A stretch of 7,890 nt of DNA from Bacillota bacterium (GTDB lineage Bacteria; Bacillota; Dethiobacteria; DTU022; UBA8154): positions 1-7,890 of the forward strand of contig DLUO01000158.1 in assembly GCA_003444595.1 (NCBI GenBank), written 5' to 3'. Made by a program: the position numbers and the translations under genes. The notes under the pieces were generated by a model that was given only the letters and a program-made list of their open reading frames with translations, did not search any database and was not told where the DNA came from. Of this stretch, positions 1 to 5,956 are shown in pieces. Numbering within the stretch: position 1 is the first letter of the stretch; each line of letters starts with the position of its first letter.

Positions 1-20
1 AACCGCTGCGCAGGTAAAAG

Positions 21-108
21 AGTGGGGTAGGGGAAGGGGGTAAGCGTCAAATTTTTTCAGCTTGTTTGATTATGAACAGTCCAGCTGGATATTCCCTTCC
101 CCCACTTT
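21..108. repeat. Imperfect purine/pyrimidine inverted repeat upstream of ppa
   Basis: A G-rich run at 21-40 (three G tracts, at 24-27, 30-33 and 36-40) is partly complementary to the C-rich run at 92-108. AGTGGGG and GGAAGGG both pair, with a 3-4 base bulge. The loop is about 50 bases and no T-run follows, so this is not a standard intrinsic terminator. It may be the tail of an upstream transcript or chance. Positions 1-165 hold no gene I can support; short open frames entering from the left end at stops at 28-30 and 41-43. Confidence 0.3.
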
Positions 109-165
109 CCAGTTAAATATTGTAAAAAGGTAGGATTTTAAGGTATGATTTTTTTAGAAAGGTAA

Positions 166-186
166 TGATATAATTAATGGTATAAT
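166..186 (+). promoter_or_regulatory. Tandem extended -10 promoter elements for ppa
   Basis: Two perfect extended -10 boxes of the form TGnTATAAT lie in series: TGATATAAT at 166-174 and TGGTATAAT at 178-186. No convincing TTGACA-like -35 lies at 16-18 bp from either, which extended -10 promoters can tolerate. A transcript from the second box would start near 193 and give a leader of about 40 bases before the ppa ATG at 235. The AGAGG at 219-223 is the likely ribosome binding site, 11 bases from the ATG. Whether one or both boxes are used cannot be seen. Confidence 0.6.
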
Positions 187-234
187 AAAAAAAGAACTGA
201 GCTGGAATATTAAAACAGAGAGGATTGGTAGTCT

Positions 235-909
235 ATGCCGCAAGGGAACGAGAAAAGAACTTCAATGATGGAGAGGCAGCTTTTTAGGGCTCATCCCTGG
301 CACGGGGTTACGCTCGGCAGCCAGCAGCCGGAAACGGTAACCGTTTACATTGAAGTCGTTCCCAGCGATACGGTTAAATATGAACTGGATAAGGAAACCG
401 GCCTTCTTAAGATAGACCGGCCGCAGCTTTACTCCAACATTTACCCCACTTTATACGGTATGCTGCCGCAAACCTATTGCGGCCAAAAAGTGGCGGAGTT
501 TTGTAAAGAAAAAAGCGGTTATGAGCACTTGGTGGGCGACGGGGACCCTCTGGACATCTGCGTCCTCACGGAGAAACTGGTTCCGCACGGCGATATCCTT
601 CTGAAGGCGCACCCCATCGGAGGTTTTCGCATGATCGATAACGGGGAAGCCGATGATAAAATCATCGCCGTTTTGCAGGATGATGCCCTCTATGAAAAGT
701 GGCGGGATGTCAAGGACTGCCCCAAAGGGGTTATCGAAAGGCTCAGACATTTTTTCCTGACCTACAAACACGCACCGGGGAGCCAAAGCAATTCATGTGA
801 AATCGTCAGCGTTTATGGCAGGGAGGAAGCTTACAAGGTCATACAGTACGCTCACGAAGATTACCTGGAAAAATTCGGAGAGCCGGGGAAAGCTTTTCAA
901 CATATTTAG
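235..909 (+). CDS. ppa: Soluble family I inorganic pyrophosphatase
   Basis: This 224-aa cytoplasmic enzyme hydrolyses pyrophosphate to two phosphates with Mg2+, pulling biosynthetic reactions forward. The family I active site is readable. The signature DGDPLD is at 102-107, supplying metal ligands D102, D104 and D107. D135, D140 and K142 fall in MIDNGEADDK, with the same spacing as D97, D102 and K104 of the E. coli enzyme. Y177-K178 matches its Y141-K142, K48-Y49-E50 the lysine strand, and R62 the substrate-binding arginine. The first 12-15 residues precede the conserved core, so ATG codons at 265 or 268 are possible starts, but 235 has the better ribosome binding site (AGAGG, 11 bases upstream). 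The gene stands alone on the plus strand behind its own promoter. It meets the response regulator gene tail to tail, with overlapping stop codons. Confidence 0.95.
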   Translation: MPQGNEKRTSMMERQLFRAHPWHGVTLGSQQPETVTVYIEVVPSDTVKYELDKETGLLKIDRPQLYSNIYPTLYGMLPQTYCGQKVAEFCKEKSGYEHLVGDGDPLDICVLTEKLVPHGDILLKAHPIGGFRMIDNGEADDKIIAVLQDDALYEKWRDVKDCPKGVIERLRHFFLTYKHAPGSQSNSCEIVSVYGREEAYKVIQYAHEDYLEKFGEPGKAFQHI

Positions 910-1607
910 GAAAGCGGGCATCTAAACATGTATCCCAGGCCGGTCCGCGAAATAATATACTCAGGTTTGGAGGGATCTTTCTCTAGCTTTTTGCGGAGAT
1001 GCCAGATGTAAGCCCGCAGGTAATCCCTTTCCTCGCGGTAATCTGCGCCCCAAACCCGCGCAAGGAGTTCCTCATGTAAAATGAGCTGGTTTGGGTGCTT
1101 CGCCAGCTCGCTCAACAGGCGAAATTCGGTGGCGGTAAGCTCCACTTTCCGGCCGGATCTTACAACTGAGGCCTGCACAAAGTCAATCTCGAGATCTCCA
1201 CATTTTAAAGAAGAGGGGGCCTTTGCCTGCTGTTCTCCCCCTGAACGGCGAAGAACCGCTTTAACGCGTGACAGGAGCTCCTGCGAGCCAAAGGGCTTAG
1301 TCAGGTAGTCATCCGCCCCGGCGTCAAATCCCTGAACTTTGTCTGCTTCAAGGGCCCTGGCGGTAAGCATGATGATCGGCACTCTGGAGAAGGAGCGGAT
1401 CCGCCTGCATACTTCATATCCGTCAAACTCGCCGGGCAGGATAATATCGAGAATTATTAAATCCGGATTCTCCATCGCAGCCTTGCGGAGAGCCTCCTTC
1501 CCGTCGTAAGCACAAGACACCTCGAAACCATGTGCCTCCAGGTTAGTCTTGACAAGCTTTACCAGGCGCATTTCATCATCAACTACCAGGATTGTTGGCT
1601 TTTTCAA
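906..1607 (-). CDS. OmpR/KdpE-type response regulator
   Basis: This 233-aa DNA-binding response regulator is the partner of the kinase encoded just upstream. Residues 1-120 form the receiver domain: acidic pair D10-D11, phosphoacceptor D54 in LIILDIILPG, T82, and K104 in LTKPF. Residues 133-230 form an OmpR/PhoB winged helix, ending in the recognition-helix and wing pattern RAYIWHLRKKLE then ISRTGLGYMF. The LRAYIWHLRKKLE...PEYI..TGLGY wording is closest to KdpE/MtrA-type regulators by memory, which does not prove potassium control. The start is TTG at 1607, because AGAGGGG at 1616-1622 sits 8 bases upstream. GTG at 1616 overlaps that site, and TTG at 1670 has no ribosome binding site. The gene lies 68 bp after the kinase stop and is surely cotranscribed with it. 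Its TAA (906-908) overlaps the ppa TAG (907-909). Confidence 0.92.
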   Translation of the reverse strand: MKKPTILVVDDEMRLVKLVKTNLEAHGFEVSCAYDGKEALRKAAMENPDLIILDIILPGEFDGYEVCRRIRSFSRVPIIMLTARALEADKVQGFDAGADDYLTKPFGSQELLSRVKAVLRRSGGEQQAKAPSSLKCGDLEIDFVQASVVRSGRKVELTATEFRLLSELAKHPNQLILHEELLARVWGADYREERDYLRAYIWHLRKKLEKDPSKPEYIISRTGLGYMFRCPLS

Positions 1608-1615
1608 AGAGTACA

Positions 1616-1636
1616 CCCCTCTACACAGCTCTGTAG
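1616..1636 (-). promoter_or_regulatory. RBS of the response regulator with adjoining 16-bp imperfect palindrome
   Basis: On the minus strand AGAGGGG (1622-1616) lies 8 bases before the TTG start at 1607 and decides that start. Directly beside it, 1621-1636 is a 16-bp dyad (plus strand CTACACAGCTCTGTAG) that is symmetric except for one mismatched pair at the sixth position of each arm. In RNA it could form a small hairpin overlapping the first bases of the ribosome binding site and so tune translation of the regulator relative to the kinase. That role is inference; the dyad may be chance. Confidence 0.4.
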
Positions 1637-1675
1637 GCAATTTTACAATTAATTTTACCCAGCCCGGCAAACGCT

Positions 1676-2989
1676 TTAATCTCCCGCTTCCTCTTCGGCG
1701 GCAGGGCCTGTCCCCGTAAGCGGCAGAGTAAAGTAAAAGGTGCTGCCTTTGCCGGGAGTACTTCTGGCCCAGATTCGCCCGCCCTGCTTTTCAACAATCT
1801 CACAGGCGACGGGCAATCCCAACCCTGTCCCGGCCAGATCAGACTTGACACGATAAAATTTCTCAAAGAGGCGGTTTAGATGCTCCGGCGCTATCCCCAT
1901 CCCTTCATCCGCTACACTTAAGATCACTTCGCGGTTACCGACTCTGCACTGGATAACAATCAGGCCTCCCTCCGGAGAATACTTCACGGCATTGTCCAGC
2001 AGGTTATCCAGAACCTGTTTTGTACGAACAGGATCGGCCTCCATTACGGGAAAATTTCTGGGAATACTGACGACAAATTTGTGTTTGGTGGTACGCAGGC
2101 GCGCATCATCAACAGCCTTTGCAATAATGCGCGGCAAAAGCACCGGCTCTTTGTTAACGCTTAATAAGCCGGTTTCGATCATGGAAGAATCCATGAGATC
2201 GTCAATTAGCTTTTTCATTGTATCAGTCTCGGCATCGATGATTTTTAGAAACTCCATCCTTTGCTCTTGATTCCAATGCCCGTTATTGTCAAGCAGCGTT
2301 GTGGCGTAACCTTTAATGCAGGTAAGAGGCGTGCGCAGTTCGTGGGAAAGAGTGCCGGCCAGGTTGGAAAACTTTTTCTCCTGTCTTTGCCTCAACGTTT
2401 GCGCCTTATAGGCAAAGGGAGCAAGGATTTTCGCCACTCTCCGGAAAAAAGCAAGATCCCGCGGGGACATGCTGTTTGGGGCGGCGCTCAAAAATAGAAG
2501 GCACCCGATACGGGTACCATCACTGAGTTCCATAGGGACACAGAAAAGAAAGGCAAAGGTGATATTATCGGTATAACCGGGACAGAAACACTCCTCCATC
2601 ACCCCGGCGGCTTCCTCCGCAAACCACAACAAAGGCTTGCCTTTTTCAAAAACCTGCACAATTGGGGAGGTACCTGCTTCCAGGCGGATTTCACCAACAT
2701 GCTCCGGCTCACAGCCGCTGACAGAAACCGGAACCAGCCGCCTTTTGGCGCCATCATAGAGATAAACAATAACGGCGTCAATTCCGGTCAGCTGATTCTT
2801 TAACAGGGAAGCAGTATTGGAAAGAAAGCCATCCAGATCAAAGGCTTCTGCCAGCTTCCTGAAAAAGAAAACTCGCGAATGTCTCTCAGTCGCTCTGCCG
2901 CGCCGGGAACGAGAACTTAGATGTCTCATACGGGCGTCACTGCCTTTAACGCTATTATCGCTGCTGTCAGGCGACAGGTTAATTAACAT
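1676..2989 (-). CDS. Soluble GAF-domain sensor histidine kinase
   Basis: This 437-aa sensor kinase would phosphorylate the regulator encoded next. It has no transmembrane segment or signal peptide, so it senses an internal cue. A basic, Ser/Arg-rich N-terminus (about 1-40) precedes a GAF-like domain (about 45-195) and then the kinase core. The H-box is SHELRTP with H216, the N-box is DNLLDNAVKYS (328-338), G1 is DEGMGIA (361-367), the F-box is FEKFYR (375-380) and G2 is GTGLGL (387-392). The catalytic residues look intact. The GAF part holds C93, C134, C136, C150 and C163, which might allow redox or metal sensing, but no known cofactor motif is evident. The start is uncertain. ATG at 2989 has a poor ribosome binding site and lies inside a strong extended -10 box, so ATG at 2929 (residue 21, 417 aa) may be the true start. 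Confidence 0.9.
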   Translation of the reverse strand: MLINLSPDSSDNSVKGSDARMRHLSSRSRRGRATERHSRVFFFRKLAEAFDLDGFLSNTASLLKNQLTGIDAVIVYLYDGAKRRLVPVSVSGCEPEHVGEIRLEAGTSPIVQVFEKGKPLLWFAEEAAGVMEECFCPGYTDNITFAFLFCVPMELSDGTRIGCLLFLSAAPNSMSPRDLAFFRRVAKILAPFAYKAQTLRQRQEKKFSNLAGTLSHELRTPLTCIKGYATTLLDNNGHWNQEQRMEFLKIIDAETDTMKKLIDDLMDSSMIETGLLSVNKEPVLLPRIIAKAVDDARLRTTKHKFVVSIPRNFPVMEADPVRTKQVLDNLLDNAVKYSPEGGLIVIQCRVGNREVILSVADEGMGIAPEHLNRLFEKFYRVKSDLAGTGLGLPVACEIVEKQGGRIWARSTPGKGSTFYFTLPLTGTGPAAEEEAGD

Positions 2990-3012
2990 TATACCATAAA
3001 ACTACCTGTCGC
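2971..3012. promoter_or_regulatory. Perfect 9-bp inverted repeat centred on the kinase promoter -10 (candidate operator)
   Basis: GCGACAGGT at 2971-2979 is the exact reverse complement of ACCTGTCGC at 3004-3012, with a 24-bp spacer. The dyad centre (2991.5) almost coincides with the centre of the TATAAT box (2988-2993). Arm centres are 33 bp apart, about three helical turns, so both arms face the same side of the DNA. A further CTGTC/GACAG pair lies at 2964-2968 and 2973-2977. A repressor or the cognate regulator binding here would cover both the -10/-35 spacer and the start of transcription. I do not recognise the operator family. Confidence 0.5.
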
Positions 3013-3014
3013 AA
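2988..3014 (-). promoter_or_regulatory. Extended -10 promoter for the kinase/regulator operon
   Basis: On the minus strand the sequence TGGTATAAT (2996-2988) is a perfect extended -10 box, the same nine bases as the second ppa box. A weak -35, TTGCGA, sits at 3014-3009 with a short 15-bp spacer. Transcription would begin near 2981. The annotated kinase ATG at 2989 shares its first two bases with the end of TATAAT and would then lie upstream of the transcript. This supports separate transcription of the two-component genes and a start at 2929. Confidence 0.55.
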
Positions 3015-3036
3015 AACTGCCCTAAAACGGCGGCAG
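3013..3036 (-). terminator. Weak terminator-like hairpin after the 159-aa gene
   Basis: On the minus strand CTGCC (3036-3032... reading down) pairs with GGCAG (3021-3017) around a 10-base loop and is followed directly by TTTT (3016-3013). The stem is only 5 bp and the T-run only four, so termination would be inefficient at best. It sits about 80 bases after the stop of the 159-aa gene and touches the -35 region of the kinase promoter. Confidence 0.22.
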
Positions 3037-3066
3037 ATAGAGCAGATGAGGACAATCCGGACAAAT

Positions 3067-3088
3067 AAGTATACCGGAAGTATACCGG
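3067..3088. repeat. Tandem 11-bp direct repeat, candidate regulator box
   Basis: Two identical copies of AAGTATACCGG stand head to tail at 3067-3077 and 3078-3088, in the 127-bp gap between the 159-aa gene and the kinase gene. The 11-bp period is one DNA turn, the arrangement used by OmpR/PhoB-family regulators, which bind direct repeats as head-to-tail dimers. An OmpR-type regulator is encoded in the operon just downstream, so autoregulation is a reasonable guess. The box lies about 86-107 bp upstream of the predicted transcription start, further than usual for such activators. No third copy is visible. Confidence 0.45.
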
Positions 3089-3116
3089 ATAGGATGAATA
3101 CCTCGCGAAACGCCCT

Positions 3117-3596
3117 TCAGCGGCTCCAGACCTTAAGTGCCGGGGCATGCAGGGAACCGACTGCAGCGGCCAGGCCTTTTCGCCCCAGAAAATCTTCTTC
3201 GTCAACGAAACAAACGTTTAGAAAAACGGACAGACTGTCGGTATTTGGGGACAACATTTTTCGGTATTCTGCAAGAACAGCGTTTTGCAGCGCCTCCACG
3301 ACTGATTCAAGGGCAGCGGTATATTTTTCCACATAAACAATTAGTGTCAGCGGCAGCGTAGCCGTTACTTCTTCATCTGGTGTTTCGGGATAAATGAATA
3401 CCTCCAAAACATGTTCGCTGGTCTCCCCCAGAAAAATACCAACCTGCTCGGCCAGCCGGTAGCGGAAGTACCCCAGGGCATCGGGATTGTTTTTTTTGAG
3501 CAGGGACATTGCCTCTGTTTCCCCAAGTTTTGCTGCCGCATACTGCAGGGAAAGCTCAAGCATACCGGTAACACGGTCAACCAGTGTTGCATACAT
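3117..3596 (-). CDS. Uncharacterised 159-aa protein downstream of the glutamate-synthase-like gene
   Basis: I do not recognise this protein. It is soluble, with no signal peptide, membrane span or Cys-based metal site (only C129). The N-terminal half (1-60) looks helical and amphipathic, with LELSLQYAAAKLGE and FRYRLAEQVGIFLGE. The second half suggests alternating strands and helices: strand EVFIY near 65-69, strand LTLIVYVE near 83-90, a long helix at about 91-114, and strand SVFLNVCFVDE near 123-133. ATG at 3596 has a full AGGAGG at 3613-3608, 11 bases upstream, so the gene is very likely translated. It begins 60 bp after the stop of the glutamate-synthase-like gene with no terminator between, so it is probably the last gene of the redox operon. 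A role as an accessory or assembly factor is possible but unsupported by any motif. Confidence 0.75.
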   Translation of the reverse strand: MYATLVDRVTGMLELSLQYAAAKLGETEAMSLLKKNNPDALGYFRYRLAEQVGIFLGETSEHVLEVFIYPETPDEEVTATLPLTLIVYVEKYTAALESVVEALQNAVLAEYRKMLSPNTDSLSVFLNVCFVDEEDFLGRKGLAAAVGSLHAPALKVWSR

Positions 3597-3656
3597 CTGA
3601 CTGCACGCCTCCTTACAATGGGACGGTTCCTTGGACTTATCCCGGCCATGTGCGCT

Positions 3657-5240
3657 TTAAGCTTCCAGGATCCTGGCGATCTCCTCCTGATCTGTCTCCA
3701 TGATATAGGAAATTCCGCTCACTTCGCTTGCCTCTCTGGTTAAGGAAGCGATATCATCTCTGGAAATATAATTCAGGGCAAACTTGCGGCTTCCGCACAT
3801 AATCTGCTTTAAGCCCTGGGACAACCTATCACAAAAAGTGTAAACGCCCATGGCACCCGTGGGAATCCGGTCAAACATTTCTTCACCGAGCAGGTTTTTG
3901 AGCTCCGCTGCGGTTACAAAGATCTGTTCCCTGCTCCTCCCGAAACGCTCCACATAAACAGGCAGGTTTCCTTCACCGATCTGACGGCCGATGGTTTTCG
4001 CCACCATGGCCGCAGTCAGAGGTGCGCGGGCCATTCCGATACACTTCACGTACGGCGCGCCGAGGGCCAATCCTTTGAAGATCTGGTCTTCCATGGCGAA
4101 GCCGCCCGAAAACACCAGGTCCGGCACGTACTTACCCTTTGCGGCCAGAGTGGAACATATATTGTAAGCAAGAGAATGAAGCTCAACAGGAGGAACGCCC
4201 CATTCGTTCATCATTCTCCACGGGCTCATGCCCGTCCCCCCGCCTGCTCCGTCCAGGGTGAGAACATCCACTCCCGCCACCGAGCAGAACTTTATGGCCC
4301 GGGCCAGATCCGCCGGCCGGTAAGCTCCTGTCTTGAGAAAAACATATTTTGCACCGGCTTTGCGCAGCTCTTCCACCCGGCGGGCGAAGGGCTCCAGTTC
4401 GATCATGCCGACCCGGGAATGGCGTTCAAACTCCTTGAAGGCGCCGCGTTTAAATTCCTCGACTACATACGAATTTTCAGGATCAGGAAGTACGATATAG
4501 CCCCTTTTCTTCAAGGTGACAGCGCGCTCCAGATCATTTATCTTTACCTCACCGCCGATATCCTTGGCGCCCTGCCCCCACTTTATCTCCACGGTACGGA
4601 CCCCCAACTCCTGAACGGCATACTCCTGCACACCCAGGTTCGTATCCTCCACGTTGGCCTGCACAACAATATCTCCGTATCCATCGCGCTGCCAGTCCTG
4701 GAAAAGCTTTACCCGCCTGGCCAGCTCCGGGCTTTTTACAACCTTTCCGTCTCTAATCTCTACTTCCGGATCCATACCGCAGACGTTCTCGCCAATTGTC
4801 ACGACTACTCCCGACAGCGCAGCACCCACGGCCAGCCCTTCCCAGTTCATGCTGGCCACGCGAGTTGACCCCATGGCTGATATTACCATCGGAAACCTCA
4901 ACTTTATACCTTTATCGCGGCCCAGCCTTGCCTCCACGTTCACGGAAGAAAAGATAGCCTTGTCGCTGTCCGCTTCTATGCCCACTGCCCCTGTAGTCGT
5001 ACCCATAATGGAAAAATGGGAATAATCGATTGGATAGTTTTTCTCAGAAGCAGTGCTGATCAGCCCAAAGGGCTGCGGGTAGAGGACTTCATGCCCGCGG
5101 TAAGCAGATTTACCGACCTCGCACATTCCTATGCAGCCGTCAATACAGGTCACGCATAAACCGCTCAGACGGTTAATGGACTCCTCGGTACGGTTTTTGG
5201 AAAGAGTAGCGGCACTGGAATTGATTCTGGAAAAGCTCAT
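3657..5240 (-). CDS. FMN-binding glutamate-synthase-like protein (GltB synthase-domain family) with N-terminal Cys motif
   Basis: This 527-aa protein belongs to the glutamate synthase FMN-barrel family (COG0069 type). Recognisable family blocks are the segment around KWGQGAKDIGGE (220-231), the glycine loop LDGAGGGTGMSPW (329-341) and GGFAMEDQIFKGLALGAPYVK (379-399, phosphate-binding end of the barrel). There is no N-terminal glutaminase domain. The canonical synthase has three cysteines for a [3Fe-4S] cluster just after the LALGA block; here only C400 is present, so that cluster is probably absent. Instead residues 29-40 carry C29xxC32xxxC36xxxC40, a likely Fe-S site. The start is ATG at 5240, since AGGAGG (5254-5249) is 8 bases upstream; GTG at 5246 is too close to it. 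The ribosome binding site overlaps the stop of the preceding iron-sulfur gene, implying coupling. Plain glutamate synthesis is uncertain; a subunit of a larger redox complex is more likely. Confidence 0.85.
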   Translation of the reverse strand: MSFSRINSSAATLSKNRTEESINRLSGLCVTCIDGCIGMCEVGKSAYRGHEVLYPQPFGLISTASEKNYPIDYSHFSIMGTTTGAVGIEADSDKAIFSSVNVEARLGRDKGIKLRFPMVISAMGSTRVASMNWEGLAVGAALSGVVVTIGENVCGMDPEVEIRDGKVVKSPELARRVKLFQDWQRDGYGDIVVQANVEDTNLGVQEYAVQELGVRTVEIKWGQGAKDIGGEVKINDLERAVTLKKRGYIVLPDPENSYVVEEFKRGAFKEFERHSRVGMIELEPFARRVEELRKAGAKYVFLKTGAYRPADLARAIKFCSVAGVDVLTLDGAGGGTGMSPWRMMNEWGVPPVELHSLAYNICSTLAAKGKYVPDLVFSGGFAMEDQIFKGLALGAPYVKCIGMARAPLTAAMVAKTIGRQIGEGNLPVYVERFGRSREQIFVTAAELKNLLGEEMFDRIPTGAMGVYTFCDRLSQGLKQIMCGSRKFALNYISRDDIASLTREASEVSGISYIMETDQEEIARILEA

Positions 5241-5248
5241 GCTCACAG

Positions 5249-5254
5249 CCTCCT
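5249..5254 (-). promoter_or_regulatory. RBS deciding the start of the glutamate-synthase-like gene
   Basis: A perfect AGGAGG on the minus strand (5254-5249) overlaps the stop codon of the upstream iron-sulfur gene (5255-5253). It is 8 bases from ATG 5240 but only 2 from GTG 5246. This favours ATG 5240 and suggests translational coupling of the two subunits. Confidence 0.8.
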
Positions 5255-5945
5255 ATCTTTTTGCTTGGGATTCTCGATTAGAGCCTAATTCACATGCCAC
5301 GCACGGATCCATGTAGCACATCTTATCGTCAAAATAGTCCAGGCAGGGCTGCTCCAGGTTAAGGCAGGCGTTGCACAGCGGCTGCTCCTCCTGGGGCCCC
5401 TGGCACCTGCTCTGACAGGCGGGACAGACATACATACAGCCTCCGCACAGGCGGCATTCTTCAGATTTTTTATCAAAGGGAGTGGTAACCCTGCGACTGC
5501 TCCCCCGGCCGGCAAACCCAATAGCCTTGCCCTGCATCTGCTCGGCACACATACGCACGCAGAGCCCGCAAAGGATACAATCTTCGTTCCAGGGTGCAAA
5601 GCGCACCTTTGTAACATGATATTTGGAGGCCAGGTCCTGAATAACCCTGGAGGAGGGGCAGGTCGCCAGATAGAGCTCGATAAGCATCTGTCTTCTTTTC
5701 ACTACCCGCTCGGAATCAGTCCTTACCACCAGGCCTTCTTCCACCCTGTATGTACAGGAGGTTACGAGTTTCGATGGCCCGGGAGCACCGATTTCCACCA
5801 GGCAGAGCCGGCAGGCTCCATAGGGGCTCAACCCCTCCAGGTAGCAGAGAGTGGGAATGTTAATACCGTAAAACCGGGCGGCCTCCAGTATGGTCATCCC
5901 TTCCTCCACCTCTACCTTGAGCCCGTTAAGCGTCATTTGTAGCAC
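5253..5945 (-). CDS. Iron-sulfur subunit: [2Fe-2S] plus two [4Fe-4S] domains with Cys-rich tail (NuoG N-terminal/HydA-like)
   Basis: This electron-transfer protein resembles the N-terminal part of NuoG/HydA. Residue numbers count from GTG 5954 (233 aa). A plant-type [2Fe-2S] domain has C37, C48, C51 and C67. A bacterial ferredoxin module follows, with C126xxC129xxC132xxxC136 and C167xxC170xxC173xxxC177. The H-x3-C-x2-C ligand set of the NuoG N5 cluster is missing; only C99 is near it. The final 55 residues add C180, C184, C194, C197, C204, C213, C218 and C221, enough for one or two more clusters. No H-cluster or molybdopterin domain follows. I prefer GTG 5945 (230 aa), because AGAGG lies 8 bases upstream; GTG 5954 directly abuts it. 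The gene starts 11 bp after the NuoF-like stop and ends inside the next ribosome binding site. It would carry electrons between the NADH-binding subunit and the glutamate-synthase-like subunit. Confidence 0.88.
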   Translation of the reverse strand: MLQMTLNGLKVEVEEGMTILEAARFYGINIPTLCYLEGLSPYGACRLCLVEIGAPGPSKLVTSCTYRVEEGLVVRTDSERVVKRRQMLIELYLATCPSSRVIQDLASKYHVTKVRFAPWNEDCILCGLCVRMCAEQMQGKAIGFAGRGSSRRVTTPFDKKSEECRLCGGCMYVCPACQSRCQGPQEEQPLCNACLNLEQPCLDYFDDKMCYMDPCVACELGSNRESQAKR

Positions 5946-5956
5946 TTTGTCCACCT

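Noticed and set aside
24..40. Possible G-quadruplex upstream of ppa
   Set aside because: There are only three runs of three or more G (24-27, 30-33, 36-40); a standard three-layer quadruplex needs four.
1..234. Riboswitch or leader peptide before ppa
   Set aside because: The expected leader after the -10 boxes is only about 40 bases, with no structured element or short open frame that I can support.
451..786. Minus-strand open frame of 111 codons inside ppa
   Set aside because: It lies entirely within the pyrophosphatase gene, which has all family active-site residues.
1608..1670. N-terminal extension of the response regulator to TTG 1670
   Set aside because: There is no ribosome binding site there, the extra residues do not belong to a receiver domain, and AGAGGGG is ideally spaced for TTG 1607.
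4176..4868. Long plus-strand open frame (230 codons) opposite the glutamate-synthase-like gene
   Set aside because: It is antisense to a well-supported gene with recognisable family motifs, and its translation has no recognisable domain.
3657..5240. Canonical NADPH-glutamate synthase large subunit
   Set aside because: It has no glutaminase domain and no [3Fe-4S] cysteine motif, and there is no GltD-type gene next to it in the window.
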